Positions 19,465 through 32,015 of a DNA stretch of 64,000 bases are shown here, piece after piece (the first letter of the stretch is position 1; the number at the start of each line of letters is the position of its first letter). Source of the stretch: Mycocentrospora acerina (lineage: Eukaryota > Ascomycota > Dothideomycetes > Pleosporales); NCBI GenBank assembly GCA_022701365.1, contig JAKUHH010000177.1, positions 124,001 to 188,000 on the forward strand, read 5' to 3'. Below the pieces are notes generated by a model. The model was not told the DNA's origin. It worked only from the letters and a program-made list of their open reading frames with translations, and ran no database searches. The position numbers were made by a program, and so were the translations under genes.

Positions 19465-22327
19465 TCATAGACCAAAGTTTGCATCAAGACCGCCTGATCC
19501 AATAAGCGAATTAATGTAATCCGGGAGGTAGGTCTTGTCGACCCCGGAGGGTATATCAAAGTCGCAAGGATTGCTTCCGAATTCCTCGCCGCTGGTCAAG
19601 CTCTCATCGCTAAAGCTCAAGACACTCTGCGGCGGTGGCGCTTGTTCACTATAACTTTCCCAATTCCAGCCAGTCGGTGATAGGGAAGAACTGGAATCAG
19701 TGATGGTAGGGTACTGTGCAACACCAAGTAGGGAGTCTGCCGGTGGACCGCCGTAAATGGTGTCGTAGATGTTGGCCTGGCCGTTGTCGATAGATGACAG
19801 AAAATGTTCCCAATCCGATGAGTTTTCGTTCTTGATGACACCAGCAGGGTTGTGATTTGGAAGCGTGTTGGTGCTGAAGGAGAGGTAATCAATGTTGCGG
19901 TTGGAGCCAGTTGGCTGAGCTTGACGGTACTTGCTTGGGATACTGATAGAACCCTTTTTAACCAATGGACTAAGCGTTGGTTCTGAACGGGTTACGGTAG
20001 GCTCTGAGTGAACAGAGGACAGGCTCGTCGAAGAGGGATTAGCGTGCACGCCCAAGCTGGGTGGGATTACGGGAAAGGTTGCACGGCGTGAGCCTGTGAG
20101 CGATTGGTTGTCGAATTTTGCTGAGCCTGGAGAGAAGCGAGCTGCAATAGCCTTAAGTGACTTCTGCGTAGCACGGAAGGTGTCCAACGGTGCTGCCATG
20201 TTGCTCTCGGAATTGTGACGCGACAGCGTGGGTGCTGGCATTGAGTTGGTGCGAGAAACGGTAATCATAGAGCAGCCGATACGACTTATTAGGAGTTAGT
20301 GACGTGTGTAGAAAGGGGCATGAGGATGAACATACCGAAACTCCGCAGAACCACGAGCCTCTCCACGGTCAAGCATTTCCATGACCGAGCAGAGCAGACG
20401 GTTACAATCCTTAATAAGTTTACCATCATGAGCAAGGTTCATGGTCTGATAGAGCAGACCAAACCCGGCCTGCAAGAGGACTTCATTGTGACTGAGGCAG
20501 AAGGAGAAGCTTAGCCCACGTTCATCAAGGAGTTGAACAATCTGTACAATATGCTTGCAAGAATCACCGACGGCAACTGAAGCTGGGGAGCTCTTGTCGC
20601 CAAGATCCGCAATGACGGCTGGCCGGTAGATGAGCGATCGAATATGATGATAGGTCAATGACTGGGCCTAGTTAGCTCTCTGGATATGCGGTTGGCTATT
20701 TGGAAATACATACAAGGATGGGCGATCTGCTGCTGGTCACATTTGTGCTCGGCTTGTCTTGTGCAAAAGTTAGCTTAAGGTGGGGTGCTAGGTTTTTCTC
20801 CCAGTCCTCGAGCTCATCAGCAAGAGCTGCTATGATCCGGAAGGAGATTTCGTGAGAAGCCGAAGTTGGATACAATTCGGCAAGGACCTTGGATAGGATA
20901 CGTGATACGCGGAACAGCGCCAAGGCACTTGAGAGCTTGGTTGACTCGCCAGGCAAAGTCGGCAGGAAGCCCTTGTCTGTAACGTACTCGTCATCGGCAT
21001 CGACGGGGTACTCGCAATGTACATCATCATCTTTAATGAGCATAGGGAGACCTAGATGAGCAGCAGAGAGACTAGAGCAAATTAGCCGGTTAAGCGAGGA
21101 CGGTTAAATTCAGGACCCTTACCAGTCAACAGTATATAATGACCAGAACACTTTCTTCCTTGTCTCGCTGGTCAGTGCGCCATACTCGAAGCGCTTCTGT
21201 GATTGGTGCAAGCCGAGTCGTTGTGAAAGGCCGACGGCCAGACCTTTGTACTGTAAAAGGCGTGAATTGTCAACCTTTAGCAGACAATAGATTTGAGCCA
21301 GAACAAGACATTGCAGGGTTGCGATATCATTGTCCATTAAAAAGCTCTCAATAGCGGTCTGCCATTGAGCCTCGTAAGAAGTCGCATCTTGACCGTCGCG
21401 AGGCTGGCGAGGTGTTAGTAGAGTTCTTGGTCATGTAACAATGAGCGAATGCTGTGGGGACATACGTCGCGTGATAGCGATGCGATTCCAAAAACAAGGT
21501 TAAGTACAGCAAGCGACTTCCTGTCGACTAGCGATTCGGGGCTTGCAACATATTCTTCGTAAAGAGAGAGAAAGGTCGGCCGGTGGAGAATGGGGAAAAG
21601 AGGCGCCCATTCCTGGAAGAAGATGTTGATCATCTGATCAGAAACTAGGCGAGGAGGCGCCTTGAAGGAAATCATACGCTTAGACGAGAGCGGAGTAGAA
21701 GTAGGCGCCATTTTAGCCGCTCCGAAGAAGGCGTTTGAGCTGATGTCTGCGCACAATCTGCCCGTCTTTTGGGCTTTTTGGTTAAACGCCTCTGCAGGGG
21801 GTCAGATACCTCAAACAGTGAGCATGCGGATGGAACATACCGATGAGTGCTCGCCCACTAGAACCGCCTTCGAAGTAAGAATCGTGATTTGCGTTGCCAG
21901 ACAGGAGCGGTGCCTGCACTTTGAACGTATCGTCTTTCTCTGGCGACTTGTCACGAGCCTCCCAAGAACCTGGCGAGTATGACGGTCGCCTTCCACCCTG
22001 GTGTGCCACTGAAGAGTGTGAGTGCATGCGCGAGAGCATATCGATCTTCTCATCCTTCTCGTCGAGCAACTCTTTGAGCTCGCGCACCTCTGCCTCGAGC
22101 AGTCGCGTGCGCTCCTCAAGCGACTCTGTGTAACCGCGCGGAAAGGCGCGACGGCTTAGCTTATCGCTTGTCTTGCATTCGAAGCCAACGTTTGTGCATT
22201 GTGTGCAACTAGGGCGGATGCCGTCGCATCTGATCTTCTTGGAGCGGCATCGATCGCATGCTTGGGCGATGCGGGCTTGGCTGCTGGACCCGATCTTGAT
22301 AACCTTCATAGGTAGAATTCCAGGCAT
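19465..22327 (-). CDS. facB: Zn2Cys6 acetate/C2 regulator FacB (Cat8 family)
   Basis: Nuclear transcription factor that in Aspergillus activates acetate use, including acetyl-CoA synthetase and glyoxylate-cycle genes. Six exons, introns 21792-21840, 21404-21465, 21072-21122, 20662-20713 and 20285-20335 (49-62 bp, all phase-consistent); 865 aa, very close to Aspergillus FacB as I recall it. Residues 24-51 give a perfect C-X2-C-X6-C-X6-C-X2-C-X6-C binuclear cluster inside RIAQACDRCRSKKIRCDG, followed by a YTESLEER linker and a coiled coil (LEAEVRELKELLDEKDEKI). The central fungal transcription-factor domain includes FFQEWAPLFPILHRPTF, CLVLAQIYCLLK, LSQRLGLHQSQKRF and ETRKKVFWSLYTVD. The C-terminal part is Ser/Asn-rich with acidic patches, a likely activation region. 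The family is known; target genes here are inferred. Confidence 0.95.
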
Positions 22328-23281
22328 GGTGGATGTGGTGTTTTACGTCGTCGTCGACGGTCGAGCGAGGCGGTTCTTGTTCAGGCAGCAAAAGGTGTTG
22401 TTGACAGGTGTAGTCGCTACCTGCCACATTCGGATCCCCGGATCAAGTGTCGACGACGTTGTTGATGTCGCACAAAATTCCAGAATGTCGGGGTAGCGGT
22501 GGCTGGTAGAGTACAGTGCTGGGCAATTGAACAAAATGCGGGCGAGTGGGTGTATGGTAGTCCAAGGGAGCGAAGCGAAGGAGGTTCTGGACGGGCGGAT
22601 GGCTGACACAACTAAGATTCAGAGGTTCGCCTTTGGCCCTTGATCGTTAGTGTCATCTGGGGTCAACGCACGCACACTCAGCAGGGATCCTCTCCACGTT
22701 CCGTGGGCCTGCGGGGTTGCAGCCAACGAGCCAACGAGCGTCGCAGGCGCCCCTTCCTCCGCGAGCAGCCTGCACATCCCTCGCCGCCAGTGTTTTCTCA
22801 TTCCATCACCAGCCGGCATGCAGATGCCGTCAACGGCGGTAGGCTACAGCTAGGCTTGGTGTCGTGAGTCTGCCACACCAAGTCCTGAGTGTAGCCCTGA
22901 GGTAGGACACCTGATGTCGGTGTGCTGTCTCTTGCAGGCTGTGAGTGTCCATCACTGTTTGCCGCGTCTGCGTGACATTACTATTAGTCAATATCGCCTA
23001 GCCGATCATTGGGCTGGCAACCTCACGGTTAGTCCCCCATTACAGCAAGTAGTTTAGCCCCTTCCACCAAAACAAATTCGTCGTCGCAGTGGCTGTGACT
23101 GCCAATCCAGCCCACTCTACCGGGATGAGCAACGTGGGATTCATTGACAGGAACTTCTCGGAGAGGATAACGACGCTTGTGGACGGTAATCAATGTGACT
23201 GGGCAATGCGTGATCAACACGGCTGAAAAATAATACACAAACTCGAATGAATTATCTTGCCTCCGTAATATCCCGTCAGTT
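22328..23281. other. Upstream region of facB
   Basis: About 950 bp without a supported gene, between the facB start and the 3' end of the SET gene. It is GC-richer than the left compartment and may hold the facB promoter and 5' leader. An open minus frame at 23029-23370 is mostly 3' of the SET stop codon. Confidence 0.5.
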
Positions 23282-25027
23282 TCATGTAAAGTCCACTTCT
23301 TCTCCTTCGTATTCGTCCTCGTCTTCTTTTCCAACCATGCCCAAATATCGCTGCACAGCTTCGGAGTCAATCAAAGTCGACTTCTGTAATCGGAGTTAGC
23401 TGGGAATAACAACGGACATGGAAGGCGTCCGTCACAACCATCAAGAACATGTCGTCAGCCTAGACGCAACTACTCCTAGCTCGCGCTTGCTTTGACAAGA
23501 ACAAGCTTTAAAGAAAATTGCAGTAGACAGAAACGCGGGGTAAACCAACAGGAGATATTCCTTACCTGACGTTCCAACGTAGCTCCAGCGTGCTGCAGCG
23601 TTTTTAGCTCAAGTTCTCGGAGTCGCTCCGCAAGCCTCCACGGGACATCCCGGATGGAAGCCTCCCGTCTGACGTTCTGCATCTCTTGCAACCTTTCCAC
23701 CTGTGCCTCTATGCGTTCTTGCAAAAGGACTGTGGCACGCAGCTGGTATACATCCCACAAAGGCTCCTCCTGAAGAAATCCCTTCAGCTTTGTGGTATCG
23801 TCCAACTCTTTCTCTTTCCAAAAGGCCTGAATCTCCCTCTTTCCATCAATGGTTTGCCGTATCTTGAAATCTAACCCGTCTTCTTCATTGACAATCACGA
23901 GCCAAATGAAGTCGCTCTCCCAGTCTATGGTCTTATTTTTACTGTCTTCAGAGATGCGAAAGCCGGGTGCAGCTGTAGACACAAAGATCTTGGCAGGTCG
24001 TAACGGATCATCGTCTGGTATCTCTAGATTCAGGAACATGACCTTTGCAGAGATTGCGGCATCTTCAAGAAACCCATAAGAGAATATATTCTCGCATGCT
24101 CCTTTGTCATCACCATAACTACCGTTGTCAGCATCTTTTTCAAACTAGTGTTCGTTGAAATTGAACGTACGTGATGGTGATTTCGTTGTCCTTTCCAATT
24201 TTCTTGCCCTCCCGTAGGAGCAAAAGTCCATTTCCATCCTCGCCAGCTTCATAAAGTGCAGCTGTAGCGTTTCCAGATGCATGGTTTGCCATATCAACAC
24301 ACGGTACCATACAATCACCAACGCCTGGGAACTCGAGCGCTCTAGACCTGTACATTGCATCAACCCGCAGCCAGTCATCAAAAGTTACCATTCCAGTGTC
24401 TTCATCCCACCAGTACTTCGCACACCAGTCGATAGACTCTGTGGCTGTTCGAACCTTTTCAAACTCACCTAGCAGGCTGCTAAGCTTCGCCCGAATCGCA
24501 GGTCTAAGGGTTGTACCCGTAAGAAGTTCTTGCTCGTCTTCGGTCCAAAATGTGGGTAGTAGTTCGTCTGGAAGAAACTTGATGTACTCTGTGAGGGGAT
24601 TCAGAACACCAATGTTCTTCGTTTCTGGACAACATATAGTTGCTTGTATGAGCAGGAACATTAAGACAGCGCCTCTGGTAGTCTATTCGACAAGTCAGCC
24701 ATGGTATTAGCTAGAGTCTTGTCAGAAGCGTATCACCATTCCAAATTCTCCTACGGCCTGGAGGACTTCGCGAAGATTACGATCTGCCTTAGCAAAAGTC
24801 TCGATATTCTGTCGCGAGATGATGAGATCCTTCGGGACAATCAAGAGTGGTTCAACCTTCCCGCCCTCCAGTTCACGATCTGCTATGACGGTCGAGCCCC
24901 TGTCTTCGAAGCCAGGGAGGGGACCAATTCTGATACCACTGAAGGATACTCCGTGGAATGATGACCATCTTGGCAAGGCGTCGATGGGCTGCTTGAGCCA
25001 TCCCTCTGCTCTGCCTCTTTTGATCAT
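23282..25027 (-). CDS. SET-domain lysine methyltransferase (SETD/RKM-like)
   Basis: Predicted protein lysine N-methyltransferase of the Rubisco-LSMT/SETD6/Rkm type. Model: ATG 25027; introns 24683-24736, 24119-24170 and 23384-23565; stop 23282; 485 aa. The SET core begins FSGIRIGPLPGFEDRGSTVIA, includes the long insert typical of this class, then VPCVDMANHASGNA (the NH motif) and, across intron 2, ITITYGDDKGACENIFSYGFLE (the catalytic Tyr motif). A helical C-terminal region similar to the substrate-binding domain follows (LQERIEAQVERLQEMQ), ending in an acidic tail. Intron 3 is long (182 bp) and is the least certain. The target is unknown; yeast relatives methylate ribosomal proteins and an elongation factor. 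Confidence 0.85.
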
Positions 25028-25911
25028 GTTGGCAACACAACAACAACAGCAACAACTATTGGCAGAATTTTGTCAATCGAACGTTTGACGTCCTCGTAGA
25101 CCAGAAAAACTGGAGAGCCAGACACTCTGTGCACGTACAGCGTACACTAGTCCCATATGGGTAGTTTGCTGGAACAGATCGCGTGTCGCTGCCAGGGATC
25201 GATGACACTGGCACTTCCGCTCAAGAACCCTGTGTTTTTGGACCCTGTGATATCATGCGCATGTGGTCTCAGGAAGTGGTGGTCTCCAGAGTGATGATCA
25301 CAGTCCTACTCAGGGTAAGTCACGGGCTGCAAGCGTATTTGAACGGCTTTGTTTATGCTCGAATCTTGGGTCTGAAAAGCGATGCATGAGGATGACAGCG
25401 CATGCCCTCTGCAGTCTTTGCATGTGGCGCAGAGAACTGGGACCGAACTCTGGTTGACAAGCTGCTCGACCGAACAACAAATAAACAAACAAACAAACAA
25501 GACGACAACGAACAGTGACTGGCTTACCTAAGGTCCGTGCGGCGGGTGTGCATGTGCACTTGTTGTTGTTGTTATGGTCTGGCTGGTGCGGGCGCTGTCC
25601 CGTCTAAACTCGATCGGGACTCTAGCGTGTTTACATCATTGTTTTGGCCCTGCGGCATTCAAAACTCCGCCCTCTCCTCCACCACCGGCAAGCTTGCATC
25701 ATTACAGTTATTCCTTTCCCGGGTCGAAGCAAGGCAGACAGCACGCGGCGACCAAGTCGACAGCCTCAGGAGATCTTCCCCACCCCGCAATCCCACCGCG
25801 CTGCCCCATCTTGCCGTCCCGTCTCAAGTCCTAGACCCCGTCGCGCACCACTCGACGACTGCAGTCCTATCCAGCCAGGGCTCCTCTCCCGATACTACAT
25901 ATTCCGGCAAT
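25028..25911. promoter_or_regulatory. Divergent intergenic region of the SET and cdc14 genes
   Basis: Carries both 5' ends, with a CAA/CAG-type run near 25035-25058 and an (AAAC)n microsatellite at about 25480-25500. No core element could be assigned. Confidence 0.4.
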
Positions 25912-27980
25912 ATGTCTGCGCAGCCGCGACCTTCGAGAACGCCCCGTGCGAGCGTGACCACGTACGGCCAGGTCATCGAGGTGAGCTTGAGCACCACAAC
26001 AACAACACCCAAAAGCAAAACACAACAAGGACCACCAGTACTGATGCCTCCTCTTTTGTAGTACATTCAAGACCGCCTGTACCTTGCCTCATACACGCAT
26101 GCGCCAGATGCCAGCACGCCCTTCCCCTACCCAAAACAGAGCCAGTCTCCGTCGAAGCGATCATCGAGAGCGCAAGCAGGCTCCGCCGCGTCCGGATCCA
26201 AGGCGCCTCCAGTGTACTTCAGCATTGACAAGACGCTTCTGTACAATGCCTTCCACGGCGACTTTGGCCCGCTGCATATTGGCCATCTGTACCGCTTTGC
26301 TGTGCAGCTGCACGAGGTTTTGGGCGACCCTGCCAACGAGGACCGTGCCGTAGTTTTCTGGAGCAACGCAGATTCGAGAAGTGAGCCGCGATCGCTTTTA
26401 CCCTCAAATCGGACCTTTGCTGATGAAGATAGGTCGCGCAAACGCCGCCTGCATTCTGGCGTGCTATATGGTCCTTATCCAGTCATGGCCACCTCATCTC
26501 GCCCTGGCACCCATCGCTCAGATGGATCCCCCTTGCATGCCTTTCCGTGATGCCGGCTACAGCCAGGCAGACTACGTCCTCAACATCCAGGATGTCATCT
26601 ACGGTGTTTGGAAAGCAAAGGAAGAGGGCCTTTGCGGGCTCAAAGATTTCAGTCTCGAAGAGTAGGCTACGCCAGCCCATCCAAAAGACCACTACTAACT
26701 TTTTTAGATACGAGAAGTTTGAGCGCGTAGACATGGGCGACTTCAACTGGGTTACCCCCGACTTCCTGGCTTTTGCCTCCCCCCAGCACCAGCCCACCCA
26801 CGAGATCTCCACAACATCTCCAATGTGGTCAACAATGCCCTCAAATATCGCCGAGATCCAGAGATCGAGCCTTCCAGGACCCTTCAAGAACGTACTGTCG
26901 CACTTTTGCGCACGAAATGTTGGTCTTGTTGTCCGACTGAACTCCGAGCTTTACTCCTCAAGCTACTTCACAAAACTTGGCATCAAGCACCTGAACATGA
27001 TCTTTGATGACGGTACTTGTCCACCTCTGTCTCTTGTGCGCCAATTCGTCAACTTGGCGCACGAGATGATCACAGTTCGCAAGAAGGGAATCGCTGTACA
27101 CTGCAAAGCTGGACTAGGTCGCACTGGTTGCCTCATTGGAGCATACCTGATCTACAGACATGGATTCACTGCCAACGAGATCATCGCATACATGCGCTTC
27201 ATGCGTCCCGGAATGGTTGTTGGTCCTCAACAGCATTGGCTTCACCTCAACCAGGGTACCTTCCGCGAATGGTTCTACGAGGACACTATCAAGGCCAAGT
27301 ACGCGGAGGCGATGCCTTCAACTCCAACAAAGTCTCCCCATAAGCAGCGCCTTGCAAGCAATGGCCAGACCTTTACGCCACCAAACGGCTCTCAAAAGCG
27401 CGCTGCGCTCGGGGAGATTGAGTCCAACGAACGCAGCAATGCCTCACTCTCAAACATCGGTGTACAGGAAGATAATCTGCCTGCGCCTACCCCAGGCCAG
27501 CCACGGAAGACTAGTAAGCTTTACGGAAACGGTAGCTCGCGGCAATCGCCCCAACGTATCCACGAGAATGAGCCGTTTACAAGGTCGACCACTGAGATCA
27601 GAGCGGAGATTGCGCGTTTTGATGGCGAGAGCGATGAAGAGTATCATATTCGACAGATTGCGCGGAGGACATCGTCTCGCTCGCCAACACGCTCACCCGT
27701 CCTAAAGGACAAGCAACGTCGTGCATTCAGCACAACGTCTGTTATCCAGACTTCCTTGACGCACACCACATTCGGTTTCGGCGACGGCAGCGATGCAGAA
27801 AACACGGCACCTGCCGGTGCTCGACCGAAGACACCAAAAGAGAAGAGCGGTAGCGGCATTAGCATGAGCAAGATTCGATCGAGTCCAGCGCGACGCAGCA
27901 CCGAGGGAAGGACTAGCGTACGAAAGACAAGTGGACGTGTAGGAAGTGCTTCTCACTCCACTGCCCGCCCAAAACCATGA
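25912..27980 (+). CDS. cdc14: Cdc14 dual-specificity phosphatase
   Basis: Cell-cycle phosphatase that removes phosphate from CDK-type sites and acts in mitotic exit, cytokinesis and septation. Four exons, introns 25981-26061, 26381-26432 and 26662-26707, phase-consistent; 606 aa. The first exon encodes the short start MSAQPRPSRTP. The N-terminal domain (YFSIDKTLLYNAFHGDFGPLHIGHLYRF, FRDAGYS) and FNWVTPDFLAFASP lead into the catalytic domain with the active site VHCKAGLGRTG (Cys338). The following YMRFMRPGMVVGPQQHWL is diagnostic for Cdc14. The C-terminal 200 residues are disordered and Ser/Pro/Arg-rich, with many SP/TP sites, typical of a regulatory tail. The start was chosen because it lies directly before a clean donor. 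Confidence 0.95.
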
Positions 27981-28987
27981 GCGATCACTCTAGTCTGCAT
28001 GACTGCATTATCGGTGTTCTGGGCATACTGGTGTTTTTGGACTCGGCACTCTCCTCCTCTTGCTCCTTCTTATGGACATGTCATATCCGCAGACCATTTT
28101 GCGTCTGCTGGACGGGCGTTTAGTTTTCACAACACAACAATGGGCGAAGCGGTTCATCAGGTGGCGCACAGGTGTTATCAGTTGCGGGGTTTTCCTTTCG
28201 AATCAATTTCCTTTTTTCACAAATCTCTTTTCTCCATCCTGGTCTTATTGGCTTCAGGTTTTGCTTCTCGATGCGGGCGGCGACTGGCTGGGGGCGTAAG
28301 CGGTCACGATGTGTATGAAGTTAATGAGGCGTTGTTTTAGTATTAACTATTTTCAAACAAAATTTTCGTCTTTTGACTCGTGATATTTCTCGCGTGGGTC
28401 TGATATAGTTGTCTGATACCTATTCGAGTACACTCAGGGATCATGCACAGAAGAAACCCCCCATTGGGTTAAGAGTGATGGATGTTTAATTCACAGTCTT
28501 CTATGGATCACAAAACTACGGCTATTCACCTTCCCTTCTACAAGGTTGTACTGTTGTGACCCCGCGATTGATATCTCAGAGGATTCAAACTCAAACCCGC
28601 ACAACACTTCCCAATCAGAAGATGTTGTAAGCCACGAAGATCGCATCATCCGGGAAGTTGTTCGGACTATCCTGATAGCCTTGTCCTCTCTCTGCCTCTG
28701 CACAGATGCACATGCGGAGTCGATGTGAGAAAAAAATCTGCGTGCACTACCCCCTGGTCATGCATAATGTCTTCATTTGCTGTCCTTCGCAAAAGCTTCC
28801 ATGTAGGATTCTAGGTCCCGTATCTACTAGGTGCCGCCGTGTGCTCGGCAACCGTATTCATCTCGGCGCGACAACGTGGCTGCCGCTCCGTATCGGAAAT
28901 TATACATCCAGCGGGAAGAGGATTCCAACATCCATATTACATGCTCACAAATATGTCCTCCTCTGTATGACAACCATCTTGTCTTGC
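27981..28987. other. Intergenic, 3' regions of cdc14 and KTI12
   Basis: Two convergent genes end here. About 1 kb without a supported coding frame or RNA gene. Confidence 0.5.
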
Positions 28988-30086
28988 TTAGCGCAGGAAC
29001 TCGCTGTTGAGGTATTCGACAAAGACTTCCTTTATACGCGACTTGGGGAAGCTGTGTTTTCGGTTCATGACGATGAATTGGCGGCGTATGCGCTGGAGTT
29101 GTGGAAGTGTCATGGGCGTAGCGGGGAGCTCGATGGGTTTCTCGACATCAGAGACGGAAATCTCGCCGCCGCCTTCACCGGCGTGGTCTTTCTGATAGGT
29201 CATTATTTGGGTGAGGATGTCGGACGTGGTCTTGTCAAGCTCGTAGAGGTAGTTTTGCTCGGTTGCGGGTTTCTATTCCTTGTCAGTGTGATATTGTGGG
29301 TTTGGAGTCAGAGATGTGTACCAGGACTGTTGCTTGATGCGACTTGACAACCTTCATCTTGCCATCACTACCTATAAGGGAGTCCCAGATCTGATCGCAC
29401 CATGATGGCGCTTCGTCTTCTTGGACAACGATGAACAGGGGACTGTCCCACCTAGTCATGCCATTGGGCTCTTCATATCGGAAGATGAGATTCTCGAAAT
29501 CTTCTTCCTCATACCCTCCGTCGTTGTCCTTGTCTGCCAGTAGGGCTTTGTTGATCTCGCGGCACTTGTCTGCGGGCGTCCCTATGTGCACCTCTAGGAT
29601 TGTTAGCCTGGCCCTCACCCATGACGCAATATGAAAGTAGACTGACCACACAGCTGGGTGTCTGTACAGCCTTTGCCTCGCAGTACAGTTGGTAGCGAAA
29701 GCCCTTGATGTAGTTCAAGCCGTCTGCAATGACGATATCATCGCGCGATAGCACTCTCTTGACGGCAGAATATTCCTCCGCGCGCGCATCCTTCTCGGCC
29801 TTTGCAGTATGGTAGACGGTGCGCGACACACCAAGTGTCTGGTCGTTGATGTGGTGCACCTTTAGGCGACTGACGCGCACATCGCCACTGGTGGCGCTGA
29901 TCTTGGATTCAAGATATTCCTTTAGTTGCAGAGCACGCGTCGTTTTCCCCGCGGAGGGGTAGCCTGAAATCTGGGGTCAGCCTAATTCTGCTGCGACCAA
30001 GAGGGAAGGTGCGACCTGAGATGAGGACCAGCTGTGCACGTCAGTCGATATTGGAGAGAAAAGCACGACGAGCAACGTACTGGCAT
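28988..30086 (-). CDS. KTI12: Kti12, Elongator-associated P-loop protein
   Basis: Kti12 is a P-loop ATPase that works with the Elongator complex in tRNA wobble-uridine modification. Five exons; introns 30032-30080, 29964-30015, 29592-29646 and 29273-29321. The first exon holds only ATG CCA (6 nt) and the second only 16 nt; together they build MPLVLISG before the P-loop GYPSAGKTT. This is required by the family start and fits splice phase exactly. Total 297 aa. Other motifs: DIVIADGLNYIKGFRYQLYCEAKA (Walker B region), HIGTP, and RYEEPNGMTRWDSPLFIV, all characteristic of Kti12/PSTK-like kinases. The C-terminus LPQLQRIRRQFIVMNR is conserved. It is divergent from a small gene at 30558. Confidence 0.93.
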
Positions 30087-30557
30087 CTTTGCGCTGCTGG
30101 CACGGAACAAGTGCAGAGTACGGTACGCGGTAGTGAGGCCGAGGATGCTGAATCCGGGAGAATTTGCGGGCGGTGACCTCACAAGGGAATAAGTCCCTTC
30201 CCTGGTCAGAGCAGGCGCCTCGGTCCTTTCTGAACCGATTATGACAGCCCGCTAGGTATCTTTCCTTCACCCGCCTCTTACCCTCTTGCAAGTTACTTTC
30301 CTGTCTCCGCATTTGCTTTTCTAGAACATTTGCCAGAAGATCATATCTGTCCAAAACCAATAGCTTTACCAAGACACTACCCATCCTCGACCTGTGTAAC
30401 GCCAATAGATCGATCCACCTGCTCGTACTTTAATCGGCGCCCAATCCACCCACCAACTTGCAATCACAGCATCGTACCACCTTTCTGCAAAGTACTCGTC
30501 TCCATCCCTTCAAAGTCTTTCCAACGGAAAGAATAAGCAATTGGAAATATTCACATC

Positions 30558-30938
30558 ATGTCTCGAGTGCCAAACCAGACGTTCACTGAGCGACCTGCTT
30601 TCGCCCCTCTGCAATCTGCAAATTCTCCCCAGACTTCGACCTTCAGCAGCACCTCAAGTCTGGCCTCTCGCTCGCCTGCCTCCTCAGCGCCGCCAACGTC
30701 TCCTTCATCCAACTCTCAGCAGCATCAATTCTATGGCTCGCTGAACACACAACAACCCCGTCAACAAATGCAGCCTCAGAGACATCCAAGTTTCGAATAC
30801 CTGCCAAACAGACAGGGTGCAGGCCAAAGTGCTGGTGAGACAACACAGTATCTCGACCAGATGGCACTGCTAGCTGAGGCCGCGAAGAGGGCACAGATTG
30901 CCTGCGTCATGCGCGATATTGAGGGAATGGAACTCTAA
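30558..30938 (+). CDS. Small Ser/Pro/Gln-rich hypothetical protein
   Basis: Intronless, 126 aa, ATG at 30558. The first 90 residues are low-complexity (Ser, Pro, Gln, Thr). The last 30 form a likely helix (YLDQMALLAEAAKRAQIACVMRDIEGMEL) that looks like a constrained motif. It is 470 bp from the divergent KTI12 start. Function unknown; coding status rests on length, position and the non-random C-terminus. Confidence 0.5.
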   Translation: MSRVPNQTFTERPAFAPLQSANSPQTSTFSSTSSLASRSPASSAPPTSPSSNSQQHQFYGSLNTQQPRQQMQPQRHPSFEYLPNRQGAGQSAGETTQYLDQMALLAEAAKRAQIACVMRDIEGMEL

Positions 30939-31943
30939 TCTCGCCTCAGGACAGGAACAGTTCACGTCTGAGAGCAACAATCTTTACCAATACCACTGCG
31001 CTGAAGACTCTGGGGAAATACGGGCAAATTCGGCTGTAATCATCGCACCACTTTCCCTGTCCAAACGTAGTGGGTCCGGATTTAAGAATCTTCCTACATT
31101 ACGAGGACCTGACTCTGGCACGCATGTTCTGGTGGATACTCTCCTGGCTCATCTTTTCTGAGGAGGGATCGATTGTCTCTTCCTTGTGGACTTTGTTTGA
31201 TTCTATCACTTCGCCCTTTTTCACCGTTACAGGAGCCGGACGGACCCGGTACTCCTTCCATTGTACATGTTCCTTCACATTGACTGCGTAATGCCTCACA
31301 ACAGCGCACCTTTCTTTTTATTGATTTCGCAACTTTACACACATGTCGTCTTAGCTTGGAGTTTCAAGGTGTCTGGCATGCACCCGGCGTTCATTTCTCT
31401 ACCATTTTTTCCATTGTTTAATTTGAGGGGTAAACAATATCAGGAGCAAGAATTGAAGCAACCTTAGACCAAATGTGCATATGCATGGAACCTAGCCAAT
31501 AGCACGCTATCTCCGGACATGCTTCTCTAGAGCGCGGCATACGACCCTCAGACGATTGACACGAGCACATCCTTATCGTCTTCTTCGCTGCCTCGGCCCG
31601 ATAAACCGTACAATTGTATCGTGATACGTGACTTTTAACAAAATAGCCTTGTGTCTGGGAACGTGCCTAACGATATATGTGCCTAGAGCCCAAAACAGCA
31701 ACTGTGCATTTAGCCAAAACCCAGTGCATAGGAAATCCAAAAAAATTGTATCCACGCAGGTCGCAACTAGTGCTTTCTAAATATCGATTATATGTCTACA
31801 TTTGCCTATCGAAAAGTGTCCCACTGGTGCAGGCTGCCGCTGCTCGGGACTTTTGACGTGAATCGCAAACTGACAAAACTAAATCGCTCTCCGTCCGCAG
31901 ATTTGCTTGTGAATATGAGTTCTAATCAAAATGCAAAAAGAGA
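30939..31943. other. Intergenic, no gene seen
   Basis: About 1 kb between the small hypothetical gene and the tRNA gene. Only short frames. Confidence 0.5.
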
Positions 31944-32015
31944 CGACCGATGCAGGACTCGAACCTGCAACCTTGGCCTTAGGAGGGCCACGCGCTACCA
32001 TTGCGCCAACCGGCC
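31944..32015 (-). tRNA. tRNA-Arg (anticodon CCT)
   Basis: A 72-nt cloverleaf folds without an intron. The acceptor stem GGCCGGT pairs with ATCGGTC (two G-U pairs), followed by discriminator G. The D arm is GCGC-AATGGTA-GCGC and the anticodon arm TGGCC-CTCCTAA-GGCCA gives anticodon CCT, reading the arginine codon AGG. The T arm is GCAGG-TTCGAGT-CCTGC with an intact B box. A T run (TCTTTTT) lies directly downstream as a Pol III terminator. Confidence 0.96.
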
